From Persicaria tinctoria (taxonomy: Eukaryota; Streptophyta; Magnoliopsida; Caryophyllales; Polygonaceae): 64,000 nucleotides of DNA. A model generated the notes under the pieces. The model was not told where the DNA came from. It did no database searches and saw nothing but the letters and a program-made list of their open reading frames with translations. The stretch spans positions 72,128,627-72,192,626 of the forward strand of contig JBANSL010000004.1 of the NCBI GenBank assembly GCA_037127255.1, read 5' to 3'. Positions 1-10,446 of the stretch are shown piece by piece (position 1 is the first letter of the stretch; each line of letters begins with the position of its first letter). A program made the position numbers and the translations under genes.

Positions 1-1513
1 ACAGAAGGTCGGAAAAGCTCGGAAAAACACTACAGAAGTCCAAGGTCAAAGCAGCGGAACAAATCGGAGAGTCAAGTCTAGTCGACATCGAGTAACCCTA
101 CTCGACCTAGACGAGCCATGGACGAGCAGCCTTGGTCGAGCACACCCTGATCGAGCAAGCCAAACACCCAGACTCCGGACCCTACTCGACCTCGACAAGC
201 CCTGGTCGAGGTCGACGAAGCCCAGTCCCCATGTCCGGAGTCGACAAGGAGAAGAGCCGAGCTTGCCGAGGAGATCCACCCGAGGACAACCAGGAGACTC
301 GCTGCCGCGAAAAGAAGCACTCGCTGCCAGCGGATGGAGTCCATCGAGGAGAGTCACTCGAGAAACCCTAGTCGGCGAGCAAAGTTACTCGAGGTCGACT
401 AGGGCTTGTCGAGATCGACAAGACCCTGAGTCCATGTCCGAGCCACTCGACCACACCAACCCGAGGAGGCCTAGTCGACGGAGCCACCCTTGTCGAGATC
501 GATGAAGGCTACTCGAGGTCGACGAATACCACGAGCCCGACGGTGGCCATGTGAGGCGATGCGATAAAGGTCAGATTTTTATGCGATTTGTCTTCTATCC
601 CTATGAGCATGATTCTTTTGCGAGAGTTGAAGGTGATCCTTGTTTGTATTATTGAAGCGAAAGTGATCTTAATGCAACTTGGATTAATTATGTGAAAAAG
701 GGTTAGTAACAATTAGGGTTTATGCGAGAGCCTCTATATGCCTATTTGTTAATGACGAAAGTTATTTGATGGAAAGCATGATCTTTTATGCCTTTATGTG
801 TTGTTTTGCATGGTTATCGTTGTGGTGTTGAAACCCTAGCCTTGGGAGTCTTTTAATATATTGATTTATTTCACCGAAATTCTGAGTTCTGTGTTTGAAT
901 TTGCAAGTTTAAAAGTTTCTGTCTTTTTCTGTTTCTTGTCGACATAGACCAGCCCTTTGTCGATCTCGAGTACACCCTTGTCGAGGTCGAGGAGTATTAG
1001 TCTAGGTCGAGTTGATTTCTTTCTGTTTTCGTCGATTTACAGTTTCTGTCTTTACTTTTCTTCGTCGAGATCGAGTACCTCTTGTCGAGGTCGAGGAGGA
1101 CTTTGTTAGTCGAGTTGTTTGCTTTTGTTCTTTACTTTCTGTTTTCATTACTGTCTTGTCGAGATAGAGGACAGCTTGTCGAGATCGACCAGCTTCTGTG
1201 TCCTCGAGTTACTTTCTGTCTTTGCTTCCGTCTTTGCTTTGTTCTTTTATTTCTGTCTTTATTTGTTCTTTGCTTTTATTTTAGTTGCCCTTGCCGGGTT
1301 TATTTCTGTTTCTGTTTCTGCTTCTGTGCTTTTCTGCTGCTGCTGTGAGAATCTGATAGCTACTTGAGAACTGCTGACGTGCTTCCTCGTGGATTCGATC
1401 CTGACTTTCTCTTACTACAACGGGAGGAAGTCTTGTATTTATTTGCTGAGACAGGGGAGTCTATCTGAACTTTATTTGATATCTATTTCAATACTTGACC
1501 AACTCCTGCAACA
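1..1513 (+). repeat. 5' LTR of element A (partial)
   Basis: Same sequence as 6648-8160. It ends at CTGCAACA just before the PBS; a second ACA follows at 1514-1516, so the exact end is uncertain by 3 bp. It is dense in TCG-NNNN-CGA motifs, for example TCGACCTCGA, TCGAGGTCGA and TCGAGATCGA. Long apparent frames here on both strands are by-products of these CG-rich repeats and are not genes. Confidence 0.9.
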
Positions 1514-1519
1514 ACAAAT

Positions 1520-1536
1520 TGGCGCCGTTGCCGGGG
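1520..1536 (+). other. Primer binding site of element A
   Basis: TGGCGCCGTTGCCGGGG lies a few bases after the LTR end. It is complementary to the 3' end expected for plant tRNA-Asp, the usual Athila primer. The same site occurs in D (12397) and, with small changes, in F (20395), I (31207) and C (10424-10441, minus strand). Confidence 0.88.
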
Positions 1537-1599
1537 AAGCAATCATTCGCGCCTTAGGTAGTCGGATCTCACTGTTTCTTTGAGTTACTTTTCAGGTGT

Positions 1600-4500
1600 A
1601 TGCGCCGTTCTGGTCTCCCACCTGAGTATTACGGCTTAGACGACCCAGAGCGCCTTCTACACGTCAGAAATAGACTTCAAAGAGCCATGGCGGACGCTGA
1701 AACACAGGAGCAGCTGATCGCTAGGCTTACCAGGGATCTAGCCGCCAGGGATGCTGCTCTCGCCGCTGAGAGGGCAGAAAAGGAACAAGCACAAGCTGAG
1801 CTTGCCCAATATCCAACCACTGCTGAGGATTATATGCATCCCACTCTCGTCGTGCCTGAATCGGCGATTCTAATCCCTGACAACTCTTTTGAAATTCGCA
1901 CTCAATTTCTTATAGAGCTTAAAAATAATGCCTTCTATGGTAAATTTAATGAGTGTCCTCTTGAGCATATTACCAACTTTTCTGACATGTGTCGTACTCT
2001 TGCTGAAGATACCACGCTGGAATATGTCAAGATGAAAGCTTTTCGCTGGTCTCTCGCTGGTCCTGCACTGAAATGGCTGGAAGGGTGAAAACCAAAATCA
2101 CTGACAACCTGGGCCCAAGTAGAGCAAGAATTTCTGAATAAATTCTTCCCACCCGCCAAAACAGCACATCTCCGCCAGAAAATCACCGCCTTCAAACAGA
2201 AGCAAGGGGAACCGCTGGCAAAAGCATGGGAGCGCTACAAGGAACTTTTGTGATCTTGCCCTACTCATGGACAGCCGCCCTACGTCGTTCAAGAGATCTT
2301 CTTCAACTCTCTTGATCAAGGCACTAAGGACATAATCAACCACTATACTCGCTATGAGTTCCTGACAATGCAACCAATTGACGCCTGGGGTGTGCTGGAC
2401 AAGCTCACCAACTATGACAACAAGTATGGGGCTACTTCAAACTATGATGAGAACTCCTACGCCAGGCCAGCACCATCTATGCCACTTTATGAGCCAGCAA
2501 AGGAGATCGACCCAGATGTCAAGGAGCAATACTACAGAGACCAAAATAAGAAGCTCCTCAAACAAGTGAAGTATCTCTCTGTCAACCAGCCTTGCATAGA
2601 ATGCGGATCGCAAAGGCACACCACTACTGAGTGCCCATACACAGAGCAAGTCAGGATGGCAGAACATCATGAGGATGCAGCTTACGCAGGAGGGCCTAAT
2701 CGCTATATGGGGGATCAAAGGCCTTATCAACAGCAATGGAACCAAGGTCCCCCTAGGAATCCTCCACCCTACAGAGCTCCAGGACATCCAGAAAGGGACT
2801 AGAAAAAGGATGATATACAGACAATCCTGGAGGAGATGCGGAGAAACCACGCAGAAACTATGCAATCTTTCAACTTCGTCTATACTCAGATGCAAGGTGT
2901 CAACTCTAGGCTTGGGGAAATTGATACCTGCAGGAAAACAGTTGATACACAGATTGGTCAGCTAGCAGCAGGAATCCCCAGACAATCAGGCGCTCTCCCT
3001 GGATCTTCAGAACCGAATCCGAAGGGAAAGACTGGACACATCGCTGCTGTAAAACTCAGAAGTGGCCATCAACTGCAAGAGCCAGAGGTCGAGAAGCAGC
3101 AGCACAGCGAGGAACAGCAAGTCGAGGTCGACAAACCCGTCGTCGATCTCGACCAGGGCCTAGTCGACCTCGACAAAAGTCTACTCGAGGTCGAGGAGAA
3201 ATCTCCAGAATCTTCGCCGAACAGCAACTCGACTGGGCCCAAACTGGTCGATGTCGACAAAGGCCTTGTCGATGTCGAGGAGCCCCTGGTCGACAAAGAG
3301 AAGTCTGCTGCACCTCCGACATCTGTTCTGGCTCCGACTCAGAAAAAGAAGCTGTCTTTCCCCACGAAATCTCTAAAGGACCCAGCGGAGAAAAAGTTTC
3401 AGCGCTTCATCAAGATGCTTCAGAAGCTGAATGTCACCATACCCTTCACAGAAGCTCTCAATGAAATGTCGTCCTATGTCAAGTTCCTAAAGGAGATTCT
3501 GAGCAAAAAGCGATCAATGGCAGAAATTACAGAGGAATGCAGCCAGTTGGACATACTGGAAAAGCGGCCGGATCCAGGTAAGTTTGCTATAACTATTGGA
3601 TTTGGTCCATACAAAATTAATGCTTTATGTGATCTTGGAGCCAGTGTTAGTATTATGCCTTTAACGATTTGGTCCAAGATTAAGATAGGTGCCTTAGAGC
3701 CTGTGAATGCTAGACTTTACATGGCCAACAACACGGTGGTCATTCCAACAGGCATGGTGGAAAATGTCCCAGTACAAGTAGGTAAATTCTTCGTCCCTGC
3801 TGATTTCTTAATTATTGATATGCAAGAAGATCCTGCTTGTCCAATTATTCTAGGGAGACCATTCTTGGCGACGGTGGGTGCCAACATAAGCGTACGGAAA
3901 GGAGTGCTCACCTTCAACATCAGCGATGAAGTAATTGAGTATTCCTTCAACAAAACTGAAAGGTATACGGGTCCAATGGAAGAGGTCAAATCCATCTCCG
4001 CTGGCTACATCACCTGCGGGGAACCTAAGGTCAGGAATATGACCCCTGAGGAGCTGGAAAAAAGGGACATGGAAGCCCAGGTGGAGGAGATCATGGCAAT
4101 CCTCAAGGAGAACAAAGGAACTAAGTATGGGGTCAAGATCGACCAGACCCTAGCCGATCTCGACCAGACCAAGGCGACCCCACCAGAGCCAGCTTCGTCG
4201 AGCAGCAAACCGGAGGGGCAGCCCTACTCAATCTCGAGTAGGCTCGTCGAGGTCGACCACCAGAACCCTAAGTCGACTCGGCTTTCCTCGAGCGCACCAC
4301 CAGAGCCAGAACCAGACTCGTCGATCTCGACAAGCTTCGTCGAGGTCGACCAAAACTCGGAGCCACCAGTCCCTGCTTCCTCGAAGCCGCAGCAACCAGG
4401 AGAGAAACCCTCGTCGATCTCGACAAGGCTTGTCGAGGTCGACCACCAATCGGCGCCACCAGACCCTGATTTCTCGAGGAGCAAGCCACCAGAGCCAGAG

Positions 4501-4968
4501 TCTTCGTCAAGGTCGACCATTCTTGTCGATGTCGACAAGCCCCCTTCCTCGACTTCTTCCTCCTCGATGAAGCCACCACCACCAGAGCCTGCAGCCTCGT
4601 CGATCTCGAGGAGCCCTAGTCGAGATCGACCAAATACAGTGGTCCCCGATTCCGTTTCCGCAAAGGTGAGTCAAGGTATGGATCTTTCTTCCCCTATTTC
4701 CATTAAGGATTTATCTATACATGGGAGAGGTTTGCCTTGGTATGTGCGATTGTGCAGGATTTCCAATGATGAACCTAAGGAGTATGAAGTAGGAGACAAG
4801 CTCTATGTCTCTAAATCTAAGGATCATTGGTTTCCAAACAAATTCAACAAGAAGCGGATGAGACCGTTCGTGGTGAACAAGATCCATTATGGAGGATTAC
4901 AGCTGATGGACAAGAATGGAGTCTTATTTGAGGCCCAAGCTACATGGGCTCTACAGATGCCACCTTGA
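1600..4968 (+). pseudogene. gag-pr: Gag-protease polyprotein with a residual integrase C-terminal module (element A), three in-frame stops
   Basis: One frame of about 1,123 codons is interrupted only by stops at 2086, 2251 and 2800; the part from 2836 is open for 710 codons. Order: N-terminal coiled coil, Gag core (YMHPTLVVPES, then KAFRWSLAG), a CX2CX4HX4C zinc knuckle (CIECGSQRHTTTEC), an acidic linker of VDLDQ/VEVD repeats, and an aspartic protease with DLGAS and ILGRPFLA. A second linker of SIST/VEVD repeats follows (about 4200-4630). The C-terminus runs from a PWYV segment, like the start of integrase, straight into YEVGDK...RPFVV, like the integrase C-terminal module. RT, RNase H and the catalytic integrase domain are missing. 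Element O has the same junction. Particle assembly and maturation are the family roles; activity of this copy is unlikely given the stops. Confidence 0.85.
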
Positions 4969-5199
4969 GCTTAATGAAAGTTGGCCTAGCGACTATAAAA
5001 TCTAGAGCATGTACATAAACGTTTTAGGACATTTGAGACTTTGTTTTTTGGTTTTGAACATTGTTTTTGGTTTTTGCTGTTTCTATTTTTTGGGTATATG
5101 TCTTCTACTTTTTCAGGTCCATGGATAGAATCAAGCTATAGTCATACTCGGACCAGGATATGCTCCATTCGAAATTATGCAGCTCTGCACGTCTGTCTT

Positions 5200-5268
5200 G
5201 TGAGTTTCTTTCTTTAACCTTGTTTTTATACAGTGAGGACACTGTAATGTTTAAGTATGGGGTGGGGG
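5200..5268 (+). promoter_or_regulatory. Internal polypurine-tract-like module of element A
   Basis: GTGAGT and a pyrimidine run are followed by GAGGAC (5235-5240) and TTAAGTATGGGGTGGGGG (5251-5268). The 3' polypurine tract at 6440-6469 repeats GAGGAC and TTAAGTATGGGGTG. Counterparts lie at 12707-12802, 23830-23908, 39483-39559 and, on the minus strand, 61312-61390. Function is unknown; a second plus-strand priming site is an inference. Confidence 0.6.
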
Positions 5269-5985
5269 AAGGGCTTACTTCATGCATATTGACCATATTT
5301 GACATTATTTGAGCATTATTTGAGCATTATTGCTTAGAATTGCTACATGGCTATTTTGGAATGCATTATTGATTTATGTGCTTATATGCATGATTTCCAA
5401 AAAATTTGAGAAAAATGACCCCCATTGAAATTTTTTGAATAATGTCATGGAAGCTTATATTGGACTCGACGATGCAAAATTGGATTCATTAGAGATATAG
5501 CATGAAATTGCCTAGTAAAGGGAAGTCGCAATGAAGTGCATTATTTCTTGAAAACCATGAAAGGAGGTAAAATTTGAAATTGCTTTTGACATGTTGCAAG
5601 ATAAGATGATGGAGGACTTTATATTTCCATATAATGCTCATATGTTAAAATTCCTAGCCATACCTATGCTTATGCATCACAAAAGCCATAATATGCCTTA
5701 TTTCAAATATTGCTCCACATGATCTAAATAATTGCCATTCTTTACCTTATCCGGGGATTATGTTGAGAATGATGTTACATTATGGAGATTATTATATGGT
5801 GTTTGTGATTATTATCATATTTGGAGTTTGGAAGGAAATTGTTTGGAATATATGGAAAATTTAATGAGTGAAAGAAAATCCAATCACCTCAGGAGATAAA
5901 GGAAGATTGACCCTGCTCTCTAAGATAATAGTTTGGAGAGATGGGACACATTGTGAGAAGTCCAAAGCACTAAGTATCCGGGGCC

Positions 5986-6034
5986 ATTCATGACACCCAT
6001 GTTTGCGACTCGCGAGAAGGCAGTGCTGAGGTGA
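5986..6034 (+). other. Conserved 3' noncoding block with micro-ORF, element A copy
   Basis: Contains CATGACACCCATG followed by GCGACTCGCG. The same block is at 60612-60640 (minus) in O and three times in D. From the ATG at 5990 it can encode 14 residues beginning MTPMFATRE. Whether it works as DNA, RNA structure or peptide is not known. Confidence 0.6.
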
Positions 6035-6439
6035 TAGAGGTAAAAGCATTATTATTCAAAAAAGCAATCTGAAAGGTGATGAATCAAATGGAGGAAAGGA
6101 ATGTGGAATGAAACTCAAGTTTGGAAAGTACTCCATTTCCCCGAATCATAAAAGCACCACATTGCCAGAAATTGCCCACCTTTTACCCTTTTACCAATCT
6201 ACTCCTTCATGAGCTTAAATTAAAGTCTTCTTGATTATTAATGCTTTGTCACGAATGAATGTTTTGCATAACCCTCCTTTTGTGAGCAGATGTTGCTTTT
6301 ACATATTTGCACATGCATGGATCTGTGACAATAGTACCTTTTCGAGGATGGTAATTGACTGCAGGGACATATAAAGAATGAATCTAAGATGTTGAGAGTT
6401 TTGAATTCTTCCCCTGAATGACAATTGAAAGTATTGCTT

Positions 6440-6469
6440 GAGGACAACCAAGCTTAAGTATGGGGTGTT
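6440..6469 (+). promoter_or_regulatory. 3' polypurine tract of element A
   Basis: GAGGACAACC then TTAAGTATGGGGTGTTT directly precede the LTR start TGTTGTGAGC. The position and purine run are those expected for plus-strand priming. Confidence 0.8.
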
Positions 6470-8160
6470 TGTTGTGAGCGGAATCTGCCATGTTTTACAG
6501 CAACTTTTATATCGATTTCTGTATACATTTCATTCATTTGGGTTTAAATAGTACAAAATCTATGTAGTTTATTTTTATTTGCCAAATTATGGAATCTACA
6601 CCAGTTTCTGTTTAAATCGCAGAAATCGAGGCGTTTACAGCAATTCTACAGAAGGTCGGAAAAGCTCGGAAAAACACTACAGAAGTCCAAGGTCAAAGCA
6701 GCGGAACAAATCGGAGAGTCAAGTCTAGTCGACATCGAGTAACCCTACTCGACCTAGACGAGCCATGGACGAGCAGCCTTGGTCGAGCACACCCTGATCA
6801 AGCAAGCCAGACACCCAGACTCCGGACCCTACTCGACCTCGACAAGCCCTGGTCGAGGTCGACGAAGCCCAGTCCCCATGTCCGGAGTCGACAAGGAGAA
6901 GAGCCGAGCTTGCCGAGGAGATCCACCCGAGGACGACCAGGAGACTCGCTGCCGCGGAAAGAAGCACTCGCTGCCAGCGGATGGAGTCCATCGAGGAGAG
7001 TCACTCGAGAAACCCTAGTCGGCGAGCAAAGTTACTCGAGGTCGACTAGGGCTTGTCGAGATCGACAAGACCCTGAGTCCATGTCCGAGCCACTCGACCA
7101 CACCAACCCGAGGAGGCCTAGTCGACGGAGCCACCCTTGTCGAGATCGATGAAGGCTACTCGAGGTCGACGAATACCACGAGCCCGACGGTGGCCATGTG
7201 AGGCGATGCGATAAAGGTCAGATTTTTATGCGATTTGTCTTCTATCCCTATGAGCATGATTCTTTTGCGAGAGTTGAAGGTGATCCTTGTTTGTATTATT
7301 GAAGCAAAAGTGATCTTAATGCAACTTGGATTAATTATGTGAAAAAGGGTTAGTAACAATTAGGGTTTATGCGAGAGCCTCTATATGCCTATTTGTTAAT
7401 GACGAAAGTTATTTGATGGAAAGCATGATCTTTTATGCCTTTATGTGTTGTTTTGCATGGTTATCGTTGTGGTGTTGAAACCCTAGCCTTGGGAGTCTTT
7501 TAATATATTGATTTATTTCACCGAAATTCTGAGTTCTGTGTTTGAATTTGCAAGTTTAAAAGTTTTTGTCTTTTTCTGTTTCTTGTCAACATAGACCAGC
7601 CCTTTGTCGATCTCGAGTACACCCTTGTCGAGGTCGAGGAGTATTAGTCTAGGTCGAGTTGATTTCTTTCTGTTTTCGTCGATTTACAGTTTCTGTCTTT
7701 ACTTTTCTTCGTCGAGATCGAGTACCTCTTGTCGAGGTCGAGGAGGACTTTGTTAGTCGAGTTGTTTGCTTTTGTTCTTTACTTTCTGTTTTCATTACTG
7801 TCTTGTCGAGATAGAGGACAGCTTGTCGAGATCAACCAGCTTCTGTGTCCTCGAGTTACTTTCTGTCTTTGCTTCCGTCTTTGCTTTGTTCTTTTATTTC
7901 TGTCTTTATTTGTTCTTTGCTTTTATTTTAGTTGCCCTTGCCGGGTTTATTTCTGTTTCTGTTTCTGCTTCTGTGCTTTTCTGCTGCTGCTGTGAGAATC
8001 TGATAGCTACCTGAGAACTGCTGACGTGCTTCCTCGTGGATTCGATCCTGACTTTCTCTTACTACAACGGGAGGAAGTCTTGTATTTATTTGCTGAGACA
8101 GGGGAGTCAATCTGAACTTTATTTGATATCTATTTCAATACTTGACCAACTCCTGCAACA
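6470..8160 (+). repeat. 3' LTR of element A (1,691 bp)
   Basis: Starts TGTTGTGAGC and ends CTGCAACA, with canonical TG...CA termini. It carries at least eleven perfect TCG-NNNN-CGA motifs, in two clusters at 6728-7170 and 7605-7745. Four of the roughly ten differences from the 5' LTR are CG to CA changes (for example GTCGAC to GTCAAC). That is the pattern expected from deamination of methylated CpG. Confidence 0.9.
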
Positions 8161-8416
8161 ATAGATTCCGAATGATGAATGGTGAAAAGTGGCGTTTTCT
8201 CCGGCTGCACCATCCTTAGCTTATTCATGACTATCCTTTAAGCTCCAAAGTGCGTCCGATTTCTGTGATATATAACAAAAACTTGTGTAGACCTCCATAT
8301 ATTGCAAATAAACATAAACTACACATATTCTGTATAAATCAAACCCATATGCATGAAATGCATGCAAAAATCGATATAAAAGTAAGTGTAAAACATTGCA
8401 AATTAGGCTCACAACA
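8161..8416 (-). repeat. Element B: LTR 5' fragment, split by element A
   Basis: Read on the minus strand it starts TGTTGTGAGCC at 8416. It runs parallel to the start of the LTR of element O (60155 downward), including the segment with GGACGCACTTTGGAGC. It stops where A begins and its remainder lies beyond the left edge. It interrupts the protease region of element C. Confidence 0.75.
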
Positions 8417-10378
8417 ATAATCGGGCATCCATATGCTCTAAAGCTCCTATCTTGCCTTTGGACTAGATTGATAAAGGCATGATGCTGACGCTGGCTCCTA
8501 AGTCGCATAAAGCATTGAATTTGTATTGACCAAATCCAATAGTTATAGAAAACTTACCTGATCTAGTCTTTTCTCTAGTAGGTTTATCTTGCTGCATTGC
8601 TCTGCGATCTCAGCCATCGACTGCTTCTTGCTCAGGATATTTTTAAGGAACTTCACATGTAATGGAATCTCATGAAGAGCTTCTGTAAAGGGAATGGTGA
8701 CATTAAGCCTCTGAAGCATCTTCATAAAACACTGTAACTTTTTCTCTGTTGGGTCATTCAATGATTTTGTTGGGAATGGCATTGTTTTCTTCTTTGGTGG
8801 TGGAGGAGTGTGATCGACGTCGACCGGGAGCTGGTCGACATCGACTGTAGATTTACCCTTTAGGTTAGGTTCCGAAGATCCAGGGAGTGTACCTGATTGT
8901 TTGGGGATTGATGAAGCCAATTGCCTCATTTGGGTCTCCATAGTCTTTCTCCAGACATCAATTTTTCCCAGTCTAGTGATGCCATGCAGTTGAGTGTGAG
9001 TGGAATTGATGGTCTGTTTGCTTTTTGTGTGATTCCTCCGCATCTCATCAAGAATAACCAGCATATCATCTTTCTTACCATCCCTATCAAGATGACCAGT
9101 AGCACTGTAGGCCGGTGGGTCTCTTTGGTACTGGGGCTGACGATAATAGCTCCAGTTATGTTGCTGGTGTTTCCCTAAGTAGTTTCCCCCTGCATAACGC
9201 GCCTCTTCATGGGTCTCTGCTAGTTGTACTTAGGCGGCATGTGGGGACGCAGTAGTGTTGTGCCTCACATACCCATACTCCAAAGAAGGTTGGTTTTTAG
9301 ACATAAATTTTATCTGTTTGGTGAGACGGCGTACCTGATCGTTACGGAACTGATCTCTGACGTCTGGATCAACTTTCTTTGGTGGGTCATATAGTGACAT
9401 AGATGGGGCAGGCCTTTCATACCTTTCATCAGATGCCGCAGCAGACCCATAAGTGTTGTCATAATTGGCCAATGTCTCAAAGGTTTCCCAAGCATGTCGT
9501 GGTGTGTACTCGAGATACCTATAGGTTGTATAGTTGTTGATCCGCTACTTTGTTGGTGCATCCAGGCAATTGAAGATGATCTCCTGGATCCCATATGGTG
9601 CATGTCCATGCGTAGGACAGGATTTCAGCAGTCTTTTGTAGCGCTTCCAGACTTGTGCGAGTATTTCTCTTGGCTTCTACTTGAAAGCCGTGATTTGTTG
9701 TCTGAGCTGCGCTGTTTTGGCCGGAGGAAAGAACTTTTTAAGAAGCAAATCCTTTAGTTCGTTCCACGTGCAAAAAGATTGTAGAGCAAAACCCTCGAAC
9801 CAATATTGAGCTTTCCCTGCAAGAGACCAACGAAAAGCCTTTAGTTTTGGATATTCTAGATTGGCATCATCTGCAATAGCTTCCCATAAATCTAGAAAAA
9901 CAGTTATATGCTCTAAAGGGCATTCATTGGGTTTCGCCTGAAATTGATTCCTCCTAATTTTATAAATAAAAGAAGGGCGAATTTCAAAGTTAACGCGAGG
10001 GAGAACCATCGGTGATTATGGAACATCCAGAGTAGGGTGCAGATACTCCTTTGCGTTTGTAGGGACATGCTAAAGTTGTTCCTCGAGCTCTCCTCTAGAA
10101 TGGGATTTGCGATCTACCCTTGCCTCTCACCTTTGCTGATTCTGTGCATATTTCGCCTCTCGCCGGGCGTATTCTGGCTCTCTGGTGGTGAACTCCTCTA
10201 TCCGTCTGCGGAGTTGCTCAAGCTTCTGTACCGGTGTGAGTTGTACCTCATTCTCGTTAGTAGTTGACATGAGTCTCCTCCTTAGCCTTTGTTGAAGATG
10301 GAAAAAGCGTTCAGGCTCGAGAATAGGATCGATGGGTGTGTGATCAGTTCTTCGCATACACCTGGAAAATAAAAACAA
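8417..10378 (-). pseudogene. gag: Degraded Gag (and start of protease) of element C
   Basis: Recognisable pieces in order on the minus strand: an N-terminal segment (10378-10127), the Gag core with NECPLEHIT and KAFRWSLAG (10009-9677), a segment with ERPAPSMSLYDPP (9472-9230), and the Gag C-terminus with VTIPFTEALHE (9064-8543). The zinc knuckle is damaged: the first two cysteines are replaced by serine and tyrosine, in SLEYGYVRH. Frames change between pieces. The linker keeps only two TCG-NNNN-CGA motifs (VDVDQ, VDVDH). The protease ends at the B junction. Confidence 0.8.
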
Positions 10379-10446
10379 AAATAAAAGAGTAAAAAGGAAC
10401 TAAAAAGGGCGTGATTGATAGCTTCCCAGCCAACGACGCCACTATT

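Larger units (their letters stand above)
4969..6469 (+). other. 3' noncoding region of element A
   Basis: There is 1.5 kb with no supported gene between the last stop and the 3' LTR. It holds a splice-donor-like GTGAGT (5200), an internal polypurine-tract-like module (5235-5268), an AT-rich stretch, a conserved block with a micro-ORF (5986-6034) and the terminal polypurine tract. Element O carries the same order on the other strand. Confidence 0.8.
1..8160 (+). mobile_element. Element A: non-autonomous Athila-type Ty3/Gypsy LTR retrotransposon, left end outside the window
   Basis: Two LTR copies flank a PBS, a Gag-protease frame, a long noncoding tail and a polypurine tract. The first LTR is cut by the window edge. 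Bases 1-1513 align without gaps to 6648-8160, with about ten single-base differences by eye, so the insertion is young. RT, RNase H and the integrase core are absent. The 3' end abuts a minus-strand LTR fragment (B), so A inserted into B. The target duplication cannot be tested because the left end lies outside the window. Family known: Athila gag, tRNA-Asp-type PBS, long 3' noncoding region. Inferred: mobilised in trans by an intact relative such as element I. Confidence 0.9.

Noticed and set aside
46..505. Overlapping frames on both strands in the LTR of A (also at 6725-7152, 16370-17218, 17719-18375, 25490-26312)
   Set aside because: They arise from CG-rich repeated motifs that rarely contain stop codons. 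They lie in LTRs and match no protein family.
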